From Planctomycetota bacterium (GTDB taxonomy: Bacteria > Planctomycetota > UBA8742 > UBA2392), in contig JAGQRH010000005.1 in NCBI GenBank assembly GCA_020425605.1, positions 1 to 64,000 on the forward strand: a stretch of DNA of 64,000 nt. The letters run 5' to 3'. A program made the position numbers and the translations under genes. The notes beneath the pieces were generated by a model, which did not search any database, was not told the origin of the DNA, and saw nothing but the letters and a program-made list of their open reading frames with translations. This document shows positions 43,592 to 50,720 of the stretch, piece by piece. The stretch's first letter is position 1, and the number at the start of each line of letters is the position of its first letter.

Positions 43592-44352
43592 GCACCCTGC
43601 TGGCGACCGAGAACCTGACGATTCGCTTCGGCGGCCTTACCGCCGTGGATGGCTTCTGCCTCAAGCTGCATGAGGGGGAGCTGTTCGGACTGATTGGACC
43701 GAATGGCGCCGGCAAGACCACGGTGTTCAACATGCTGACCGGGGTCTACCTGCCGTCAGATGGCACCGTGCACTGCGACGGTTGCCTGGTGAATGGGATG
43801 AACCCTGTCCAGGTCGCGCGGCTTGGCGTCTCGCGTACGTTTCAGAATATCCGCCTGTTCGATGAGTTGAGCGTGCTTGAAAACGCCATGACCGGCGCGC
43901 ACCAGCACTCGAGAATCAACCTGTTCGACTCTCTGTTCCGCACCCCTCGCCACTATCGAGAGGAGAAGCGGCAGCGAGACATCGCCTACCGCTTGCTGGA
44001 ATTCATGGGGCTGGAAGACCGCGCCGGCTTGGCCGCCAAGCAGCTACCCTACGGCCACCGTCGCAAGCTTGAGATCGCGCGCGCGCTCGCCACTGAGCCG
44101 AAGCTCATCTGCCTGGATGAGCCTGCGGCGGGCATGAACACCGGCGAAAAGGCCGAGCTGTCGGCCCTGATCCGCAAGATCCGCGACGAGTTGAAGATCA
44201 CTGTGCTGCTGATCGAGCACGACATGAAACTGGTGATGGGTATCTGCGAGCGCATCCAGGTGCTCGACTACGGCAAGACCATCGCGCTCGGTACGCCCAA
44301 GGAAATCCAGAACGACCCGAAGGTCATCGAAGCCTATCTGGGGGGCGAGTAG
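43588..44352 (+). CDS. livG: Branched-chain amino acid-type ABC ATPase LivG
   Basis: 254 residues. Walker A GPNGAGKTTV, a signature region QLPYGHRRKLEIARAL in place of LSGGQ (usual for LivG), Walker B LICLDEPAAGM and switch His in IEHDMKLVM are all present. It powers the importer with LivF. No other gene interrupts the order livH-M-G-F. Confidence 0.97.
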   Translation: MSTLLATENLTIRFGGLTAVDGFCLKLHEGELFGLIGPNGAGKTTVFNMLTGVYLPSDGTVHCDGCLVNGMNPVQVARLGVSRTFQNIRLFDELSVLENAMTGAHQHSRINLFDSLFRTPRHYREEKRQRDIAYRLLEFMGLEDRAGLAAKQLPYGHRRKLEIARALATEPKLICLDEPAAGMNTGEKAELSALIRKIRDELKITVLLIEHDMKLVMGICERIQVLDYGKTIALGTPKEIQNDPKVIEAYLGGE

Positions 44353-45072
44353 ATGGCTGAGCCAATCCTCGAGATGAAGGACATCAACGTCTACTACGGC
44401 GCAATCCACGCGCTGAAGGGCGTCTCGCTCACGGTCAACCCGGGCGAAGTCGTGACGTTGATCGGCGCAAACGGTGCGGGCAAGACCACCACGCTTGCCA
44501 CCATCTGCGGGCTCATGCGCAGCAAGACGGGATTCATCCATTACAACGGCGAGGGCATCCACAACGAGGCGACGCACAAGCTTGTTTCAAAGGGGCTTGT
44601 CATGGCGCCCGAGGGCCGTGGGATCTTTCCGAACCTGAAGGTGGAGGAAAACCTGCTGCTGGGCGCCTATGCCCGTAAGGACAAAGAGGCCATCCAGAAA
44701 GACCTGCAGCGCGGCTTCGAGATTTTCCCAAGGCTCGCTGAGCGCCGCAGCCAGCGCGGAGGCACGCTTTCCGGCGGCGAACAACAGATGCTGGCGATCG
44801 CCCGCTCGTTGATGTCACGGCCAAAACTGCTGTTGCTTGATGAGCCGTCGCTTGGTCTGGCGCCTCTGATCGTGCAGACGATTTTTGAAACCGTGGACCA
44901 GGTGAACAAGGAGGGAGTGACCATCCTGCTGGTCGAGCAGAATGCCCGGATCGCGCTAAAACACAGCGACCGCGCCTACGTGATCGAAAGCGGCGAGATC
45001 GGTATCGAAGGGAATTCAGCCGACTTACTTACCGACCCCCGCGTGAAGGCTGCCTACCTTGGTGAGGGGTGA
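44353..45072 (+). CDS. livF: Branched-chain amino acid-type ABC ATPase LivF
   Basis: 239 residues beginning directly after the livG stop. Walker A GANGAGKTTT, signature TLSGGEQQML, Walker B LLLDEPSLGLAP and the His-free switch EQNAR typical of LivF. The second ATPase of the importer. No clear terminator follows; the next gene has its own promoter candidate. Confidence 0.97.
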   Translation: MAEPILEMKDINVYYGAIHALKGVSLTVNPGEVVTLIGANGAGKTTTLATICGLMRSKTGFIHYNGEGIHNEATHKLVSKGLVMAPEGRGIFPNLKVEENLLLGAYARKDKEAIQKDLQRGFEIFPRLAERRSQRGGTLSGGEQQMLAIARSLMSRPKLLLLDEPSLGLAPLIVQTIFETVDQVNKEGVTILLVEQNARIALKHSDRAYVIESGEIGIEGNSADLLTDPRVKAAYLGEG

Positions 45073-45134
45073 TTGCCGATCCGCGAACGGCCAGGGCCCC
45101 AATCGCCGTGTAGCAACGCCGTGTTATTGCGGAT

Positions 45135-45162
45135 TTGTAATTGGCCGTAAGCCGGGTACTCT
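45135..45162 (+). promoter_or_regulatory. Candidate sigma70-type promoter
   Basis: TTGTAA (45135-45140), 16-base spacer, TACTCT (45157-45162), in the 148-base gap between livF and the gene at 45221. This would leave about 50 bases of leader. Confidence 0.4.
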
Positions 45163-45220
45163 ATGTGTGGCCCGAGTGGGGCCGGTCTCCCCGTCTCCAT
45201 AAGCCCCTTGGAGAAACTGT

Positions 45221-45898
45221 ATGACCCGCATGTTCCAGACAGCCGTCATGGTTCTGCTGATCGGCCTCATCTCTGCGCCGTTGCTCGCGGACGATGACGA
45301 GGCCACTTACCGCAAGATTGAGTCGCAACTCGAAAGCACGACGATCGACACACTGGCGTATGAAGACGCTGACGTGACCGAAGTGGTCGCAGACATCGCC
45401 AAGAAGGCTCGGGTGACAATCGTATTCGACAAGAAGGCGCTGGAAGACGTCGATGAAGATGCGCGCTCAATCACCATGGAGTTGGCTGACATCAAGGCGA
45501 TCAACGCGCTGAATATCATCATCGACCAGATCGGCATGTTCAAGTCGTACAAGAACGGCGTCCTGTACATCACCAGCGAAGAAAAGGCGCAGCAGTCGAC
45601 GATCACCAAGACCTACGATGTCCGCGACATCACGGTGGTCATCAAGGACTTCCCCGCGCCGAAGCTTCGCCTGAAGCCGGCCGATGACAACGACAACGGC
45701 CCGATTTTCGAAATACCGGATGACAACAAGATCGTCGAAACCGACGACATCGTCGAGATGATCGAAGACACCATCACCGCCGACTGGGGTGACACGGCCA
45801 GCGTCACCGTGATCAAGGGCCAGTTGATCGTTCGCGCGCCGCGCAACGTTCACAAGGAAGTGGCCGACTTGCTCGATCAGCTTCGCAGCGCCAAGTAG
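45221..45898 (+). CDS. Exported STN/secretin-N-like protein
   Basis: 225 residues with a signal peptide (1-23, cut near LLADD). Residues about 35-105 fit the STN/N0 pattern (ADVTEVVADIAKKARVTIVFDK, then INALNIIIDQIGMFKSYKNGVLYI), and about 115-225 has a second such motif with a VADLLDQLR end, like secretin N-domains before a pore. No secretin pore follows, so it may be a periplasmic adaptor. Closed by a UUCG-loop terminator, so it appears single-gene. Confidence 0.72.
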   Translation: MTRMFQTAVMVLLIGLISAPLLADDDEATYRKIESQLESTTIDTLAYEDADVTEVVADIAKKARVTIVFDKKALEDVDEDARSITMELADIKAINALNIIIDQIGMFKSYKNGVLYITSEEKAQQSTITKTYDVRDITVVIKDFPAPKLRLKPADDNDNGPIFEIPDDNKIVETDDIVEMIEDTITADWGDTASVTVIKGQLIVRAPRNVHKEVADLLDQLRSAK

Positions 45899-45914
45899 CG
45901 CTGGGCAAAGGACG

Positions 45915-45940
45915 AAAAGGCCGCCTTCGGGCGGCCTTTT
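45915..45940 (+). terminator. Rho-independent terminator with UUCG loop
   Basis: AAAAGGCCGCC (45915-45925) pairs with GGCGGCCTTTT (45930-45940) around a TTCG tetraloop; the T run is part of the stem end. Confidence 0.9.
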
Positions 45941-45981
45941 CTATTGGCAGACAAGGCTTGGCCCGGTGCTAATATCGCGGA

Positions 45982-46686
45982 ATGACGGAAGCGCCCGAAG
46001 GCAATCCTACTCCAGAGCCCAAGCCTGATGTGAGCTTTGAGCAGTCGCGCAAAGAAACTCGACGCGCTCAGTGGGCGCTGAACATCCTCGTTGTCTTCAG
46101 TGCCGTCGCAGGCTCTGTCTTCTTCTTCTACGTTCTCTACACGATTCAGCTGTTCGGCGGCAAAGATGTTCCGCCGGTTGATCTGCCGACCAGTTCGCTC
46201 GGCGCCAAATTCGGCCTGCTGGTGGGGGAAGACTCCACGACCGGCTTGAGTGTGATGCTGCGCGACATCGACGAAGCGCCGGGTTATCGCGAGAAACTGT
46301 CAGAAGTCATGCGCAAGGACGTCGGCATTGCCGGCCCCGGCCGGTTGTACCTATTGATCGTGCGAAATGACGGCAAAGCGCCTGTCGGGGTAGATGCAAC
46401 GCGGCTCAGTGTGAGAGACAGCAGCGGCAAGCAGTGGGATGCTCAGTGGCTGGAACAGGCGGCCAGCACGGACGCCGCAAGCGCAATGGGCAAGCTGCGG
46501 CTTGCTCAATCCAGGAACAACTTCGACCTCGCGTCGGGGCAAGAGCGGCAGTTGTACGTCTTTGTTCCCGCTGCCGGTGACGACTTACCGCCGTCAGCTG
46601 AAGAATTGGCCAGCGGCACACTGAGCATCGCAGGCGCGAAAGACCTAGGCCTCACCCATATGGAAATCAAGGCTGCCCAACAATGA
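45982..46686 (+). CDS. Single-pass membrane protein, unknown
   Basis: 234 residues. A cytosolic N-terminus (1-32) is followed by one helix (about 33-58) and a beta-rich periplasmic part with LYLLIVRNDGKAPVGVDATRLSV, which resembles an Ig-like or DUF4352-type fold. I assign no function. The stop overlaps the Nudix start by four bases. Confidence 0.65.
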   Translation: MTEAPEGNPTPEPKPDVSFEQSRKETRRAQWALNILVVFSAVAGSVFFFYVLYTIQLFGGKDVPPVDLPTSSLGAKFGLLVGEDSTTGLSVMLRDIDEAPGYREKLSEVMRKDVGIAGPGRLYLLIVRNDGKAPVGVDATRLSVRDSSGKQWDAQWLEQAASTDAASAMGKLRLAQSRNNFDLASGQERQLYVFVPAAGDDLPPSAEELASGTLSIAGAKDLGLTHMEIKAAQQ

Positions 46687-47219
46687 ACCAGCTGAATCGC
46701 GAGAAAGTATACGAGGGGCCACTGTTCAAGGTCTGCCGCGTGACCCTGCAGAATAGCGAAGGCAAAGAAGTTGTGCGCGACGTGATCGAGCACCCCGGCG
46801 CCGCCTGCATCATTCCCATGATCGACAAAGAGACTGTTCTCCTGGTTGAGCAGTGGCGGATCGGTTCCAAGCGGTCATTGTGGGAGATTCCCGCGGGGAC
46901 TCTGGACCCCGGCGAAGATGCGCTGACTTGCGCGGCCCGGGAACTGGAAGAGGAAACCGGCTACAAGGCGGGCAAGCTTGAACACCTGTTCACGATGTTT
47001 CCAAGTCCCGGAATTCTGGACGAGAAAATGCACATCTTTGTGGCCATGGATCTCACAAGGGGTGAGCAGAACCTGGATGACGACGAAGAGATCAGTATCA
47101 AGCCGTTCAGCTTCAAAGACCTGCGAATCCAGCTCAAGGCCAACAACATCAAGGACGGCAAGACGATTGCGGCGCTTAGCTACCTGATGGTCTTCAAGCC
47201 CTTTCTGGGCAAGGAATAG
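46683..47219 (+). CDS. Nudix hydrolase, ADP-ribose pyrophosphatase type
   Basis: 178 residues. The Nudix box GTLDPGEDALTCAARELEEETGY fits GX5EX7REUXEEXGU with no mismatch, and FPSPGILDEKMHIFVA downstream is characteristic of the NudF/ADP-ribose group. It should hydrolyse ADP-ribose or related nucleotide sugars to AMP and a sugar phosphate. Coupled to the membrane protein upstream. Confidence 0.93.
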   Translation: MNQLNREKVYEGPLFKVCRVTLQNSEGKEVVRDVIEHPGAACIIPMIDKETVLLVEQWRIGSKRSLWEIPAGTLDPGEDALTCAARELEEETGYKAGKLEHLFTMFPSPGILDEKMHIFVAMDLTRGEQNLDDDEEISIKPFSFKDLRIQLKANNIKDGKTIAALSYLMVFKPFLGKE

Positions 47220-47297
47220 CTTCCCAAATTGATGATTTGCCGCCACCCGGGTCTAGCAGGGGTGTTTTGTGCGCGTGGATCGATTTCGGAGAGACAA

Positions 47298-48143
47298 ATG
47301 AAGATCTTTCTCGTGGCCCTCGCGGCCGGTCTGATCGGGGGTGGTGCGGCAATCGGCGCTGTAGCGCTGAATCTGGTGCCCGTGGTGCCGAAGGCGAACG
47401 AAGTCACGGCCAAGAGCAGCACGCCGGAACTGGACGACACCCAAAGTGCGCCGTCCGATCGGGGCTATGACCAGCAGATCACCGATCTCAAGCATCAGGT
47501 CGAAGCGCTGGAAGTCCAGCTATCCAAGGCAAAGGTCCCGGACAATAGCGATGAAGTCGCCGAGCTTCGCAAGGAGTTGGACGAGCTGAAGAAGGCAAAG
47601 AAGTCGGCGACTCCGAAGGCGATCGAAGGCGAGAGCGAAGTCGACGTTGCCCCAGCCCCGGCAGTGACGCCGGAATTCGACGCGGCCGTACGCGAAGTAA
47701 TCGCCCGCGCTGCTGAAGAGCGTGCGGAAGATCGTCGGTTGCAGGCACAGGCGGACCGGCTGAGCGAACTGGAAGCGCAAAAGACCCAGATCGCCGAGTT
47801 CGTGCCGAAGCTTGTGGCAAACCAGGCCTCGAACCTGGGCATCGCGGAGGCCGTTGTTCCTGATGTAAGCAACGCGCTTGTGACGCACGCACAATTTCGC
47901 GCCGAGCTCGCCAGCGAAATGCGCGGCCTGAAGATCGACGGTGAGGAGATTGATGCGGAAGCCTACAAGCAGAAGTTTGAAGAGCTGAACCAGACCACAA
48001 TCGCCGCACTAACCAGCTACGTGGACGAGGCAACTGCCGAGAAGCTTGTGAATTCACTCGATAAGGCCGCGCGCAACAATAACGGTGGGAACAACAACAG
48101 GCGCACACCGCAGGGCGGGCGCCGTGGCGGCAACGGCAACTAG
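47298..48143 (+). CDS. Exported coiled-coil protein, unknown
   Basis: 281 residues from the ATG at 47298 behind GGAGAG; an ORF to 47229 is not favoured. A hydrophobic segment (1-26, VALAAGLIGGGAAIGAVAL) could be a signal or anchor. Heptad repeats cover about 60-95, and a helical C-domain (about 120-260) ends in an Asn/Gly/Arg-rich tail. I do not recognise a family. Followed by a terminator. Confidence 0.65.
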   Translation: MKIFLVALAAGLIGGGAAIGAVALNLVPVVPKANEVTAKSSTPELDDTQSAPSDRGYDQQITDLKHQVEALEVQLSKAKVPDNSDEVAELRKELDELKKAKKSATPKAIEGESEVDVAPAPAVTPEFDAAVREVIARAAEERAEDRRLQAQADRLSELEAQKTQIAEFVPKLVANQASNLGIAEAVVPDVSNALVTHAQFRAELASEMRGLKIDGEEIDAEAYKQKFEELNQTTIAALTSYVDEATAEKLVNSLDKAARNNNGGNNNRRTPQGGRRGGNGN

Positions 48144-48159
48144 AACTTGCTGAGGACTC

Positions 48160-48191
48160 AAAGCACCCTCGCCAATGACGGGGGTGCTTTT
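48160..48191 (+). terminator. Rho-independent terminator
   Basis: AAAGCACCC (48160-48168) pairs with GGGTGCTTT (48182-48190), loop 13 bases, then T. It lies in the 48-base gap between convergent genes. Confidence 0.75.
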
Positions 48192-48626
48192 CTAGGCGCC
48201 GTCCGGAAGGGGTGCCGGCGTACCGGATAGTTCCCAGTCTTCTGCCTGCTTCACGAGTTGGCCGCGAACTGGATTCGCCAGAATGTAGTCGCGCGCACGG
48301 CGAAGCTCGCCTATTGCGACATCGTACTTGGTGCATCCGTCCACCCAGCGCAACTTGGCCATGTCTCGTCTCTCGAAGGCCTTGTTGATGCGTCGTTTCA
48401 CGCGCCCGGCAAAGTCGTCAACGTCATCAAGTTGCTCATCTCGGCCGAACAACAGATGGATATGGTCGGGCATCACCATCCACGCGTACAGGTGCGCGTG
48501 CCTTTCAGCGATGTCGTTCATTACGCCGATGATTGCCTGCCCGTGACTGCTGGTCGTGAGTCGCCGTGTTTCAGACGCGCGATTCAGCATCAACGTGATG
48601 TTGTACAGGAAAGGCGGACCAGCCAT
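48192..48626 (-). CDS. REP-associated tyrosine (Y1) transposase, RAYT type
   Basis: 144 residues from the ATG at 48626, which overlaps the upstream stop in TGATG. The HUH motif is HIH in MVMPDHIHLLF and the catalytic Tyr is in RARDYILANPVRGQLV, the pattern of Y1_Tnp/RAYT proteins. These nick at single-stranded REP hairpins preceded by a GT[AG]G tetranucleotide. A matching pair of hairpins occurs at 57546-57619. RAYTs are usually single-copy chromosomal genes that act on REP elements in trans. Confidence 0.9.
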   Translation of the reverse strand: MAGPPFLYNITLMLNRASETRRLTTSSHGQAIIGVMNDIAERHAHLYAWMVMPDHIHLLFGRDEQLDDVDDFAGRVKRRINKAFERRDMAKLRWVDGCTKYDVAIGELRRARDYILANPVRGQLVKQAEDWELSGTPAPLPDGA

Positions 48627-49474
48627 CAGCAGCACCGGGGAGTGGTCTGCAGCCGATGCAGAATCTGGCTACTCGTGACGGCACCGCTGGCTCTTCCTGC
48701 GCGCACTACGGGCATCTCCGGCGCAATGCGGCGAATCTCAAGGGCGTATTGGCCCAGGTTTCGCTCGGCCATCACGGTGTGCTTGATGCCCGACAGACTT
48801 CGCAGGAGTTCTGCCTCGGGCAGCGGCCAGATCTGACGCAGGCGGAGATGGTTGACCCGTTGTCCCTCCGAGCGCGCGACTGCAACCGCCTCAGCCGCAG
48901 CCAAGGCGGTCACCCCGAAGCTGATCACCAGCCATTCGGGCTTGCCGAGATCGGTGGGGCACGCGTCGAGTATCCCCGGCAAAAGGCCCTTGATGGGCAT
49001 TGCTACACGGGCGGAGAGAACTCGGAGTTCGCCTTCTTCGTCATCCAGCATCGCCGTGTCGAGCGGTGGGGGATCGATCAGCACCAGCTCGTGGTCGTCA
49101 GACGGAACAACGATCGCCTCTGCGTCGGCCACAGGTCCTTCCAGCAACAGAAAGACCGGGCCTGGAATCAGCTTCGCCGCGGACGCCGCGATCTGAGCCA
49201 GTTCAGCGCACTCCTGAGGACTCGAAGGGACCAGCACCAGCGGGGTCACGCCGGCCGGAAACATCCAGCGCAGCGCCATTACGTCCAGTGAAGACACGCC
49301 GTCGGCATCAATCACGACTACGTTCGGCTCGCCAGACCGGAGCTGCTCAAAGAAGCGCGGCGCACGGTGCAGCACTTCGGCCGCACTGGTGCGCGTTACG
49401 TGCACTCCGGATTGAACCAGCGCGGCGTCCAGCGCGCTGCGACCGGTGATGATTTCGGGCTCAGCCAGGCTCAT
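48626..49474 (-). CDS. Orphan KorA/PorA-like protein, divergent
   Basis: 282 residues. The C-terminal half matches the domain II of 2-oxoacid:ferredoxin oxidoreductase alpha subunits: WLVISFGVTALAAAEAVAVARSEG, LRQIWPLPEAELLRSLSG and VMAERNLGQYALEIRRI. The N-terminal half is a weak, shortened version of domain I. The thiamine-diphosphate beta subunit and ferredoxin domains are absent around it. The gene is wedged between the TPR-transglutaminase gene (ATGA overlap) and the RAYT (TGATG). It may be a remnant or a regulator-like derivative. Confidence 0.7.
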   Translation of the reverse strand: MSLAEPEIITGRSALDAALVQSGVHVTRTSAAEVLHRAPRFFEQLRSGEPNVVVIDADGVSSLDVMALRWMFPAGVTPLVLVPSSPQECAELAQIAASAAKLIPGPVFLLLEGPVADAEAIVVPSDDHELVLIDPPPLDTAMLDDEEGELRVLSARVAMPIKGLLPGILDACPTDLGKPEWLVISFGVTALAAAEAVAVARSEGQRVNHLRLRQIWPLPEAELLRSLSGIKHTVMAERNLGQYALEIRRIAPEMPVVRAGRASGAVTSSQILHRLQTTPRCC

Positions 49475-50685
49475 CTCATCCCTGCCGCTTCTTCGTGCTT
49501 ATGCGCAGCCGCTTCGTTGCCGGCCTTGTGTTCAAGCTCGGCCAGCGCGATGTGCGCTGAGTTGTACTTCGGGTCCTTCTCCAGTGCGGTTTCGAACGCA
49601 TCGCGGGCGGCGTCAATGTCACCCGATTCGAAAAGGAAAGTCCCCTCGATCATCCAGGTCTGGGGCCACTCAGGCCTCAGGCGCTTTGCGTGGTTCAGGT
49701 CTTCGCGAGCCGGATCGTGCTCTCCGGCGTCCCATAGCAAGGCGGCTCGCGCCAGCATGGCCAGGACAAACGTCGGGTCCAGGCGCAACGCCTCATTCAG
49801 GTCCCTAAGAGCTTCGCGGTTGAGTTTGAGCCCATGCTGCACGATTGCGCGGTTATAGAGCGACTCGCAGTTGTTCGGCGCGAGCTCAAGGGCGCGCGTG
49901 TAACGCTCGACGGCGAGGGAGGGGTTGCCGCGCACGTAGGTAACGCCTGCAAGGTTGTTGTAGAGCGTACCGAAGATCTCACGATCGTTCAGGGGTGTGA
50001 GGTAGACGCCGTTCTCGACGGCTGTTGCCGAGAAGCGGTCCCTGGCCCAATAGTATGTTTCTTCGCGAGTCTCACCGAAGGCGGTTGTTTCAAGCAGGGT
50101 CTTGTATGGTTGCCCATTCGGCTCCGTATCCTTGAATTCGACGACGAAGTGACCCGGAAGACGGATGCCCTTTACGTCCAGACCTGCGGCTTGGCCGAAG
50201 ACAAGGTAGGCCATCGAAAGGCTGACGCAGTATCCGAAACGACGCTGCAGCACGGAATCAAAGAACAGGTTTTCATAGTTCTCGCCGCGTGAATCGTTCT
50301 GGTCGAAGCGCAGGCCCAGCTTGATGTGAATGAAGTCTACAAGCGTGCGTACGCGCTGGCGCGGGGAGTTGTCCTGTCTCAGAGCATCGCTCAGCTGCTC
50401 AGCGTATGCCTCAAAGCGTCCGAGTTTGGCGGGGATGTCGACTTCATGGCGCGGCACGCTGGCGAATTCGGGGTAGTACTTCTCACTGAACAATAGCAGC
50501 GCGCGTGGCAGGTCGAAGTCATCGCGTTCCAGCATCTGCTCGAGCGTTTCATTCGATTCGGTGGCGGCTGTTCGGGTCTCGCCACCATCCCGGCGTACGG
50601 GGGGTGGATCATTCACGCCACGCTGCTGCGCCGCGCAGCCGGCGAGCAGAGTGACGAGCAGGATCATTGGCGCAAACGCGCGCAT
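49471..50685 (-). CDS. Lipoprotein with transglutaminase-like and TPR domains (SirB1-like)
   Basis: 404 residues from the ATG at 50685 (GTG at 50721 is the longer option). Lipobox LAGC at 13-16. Residues about 105-220 resemble the SirB1/transglutaminase-like N-domain with RRFGYCVSLSMAYLVFGQ (Cys) and LPGHFVVEF (His). Three or four TPR units follow, for example NNLAGVTYVRGNPSLAVERYTRALELAPNN and EALRLDP. Such proteins are thought to help envelope protein processing; the function is inferred. Overlaps the KorA-like start by four bases. Confidence 0.85.
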   Translation of the reverse strand: MRAFAPMILLVTLLAGCAAQQRGVNDPPPVRRDGGETRTAATESNETLEQMLERDDFDLPRALLLFSEKYYPEFASVPRHEVDIPAKLGRFEAYAEQLSDALRQDNSPRQRVRTLVDFIHIKLGLRFDQNDSRGENYENLFFDSVLQRRFGYCVSLSMAYLVFGQAAGLDVKGIRLPGHFVVEFKDTEPNGQPYKTLLETTAFGETREETYYWARDRFSATAVENGVYLTPLNDREIFGTLYNNLAGVTYVRGNPSLAVERYTRALELAPNNCESLYNRAIVQHGLKLNREALRDLNEALRLDPTFVLAMLARAALLWDAGEHDPAREDLNHAKRLRPEWPQTWMIEGTFLFESGDIDAARDAFETALEKDPKYNSAHIALAELEHKAGNEAAAHKHEEAAGMR

Positions 50686-50720
50686 GGGGCACCGGCGTGT
50701 GGGCTGCCTGTCAGGCGGCA

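Noticed and set aside
48192..48626. Insertion sequence of the IS200/IS605 type with its own ends
   Set aside because: The transposase is of the RAYT kind and is coupled to neighbours by overlaps. No flanking end hairpins are seen at this locus.
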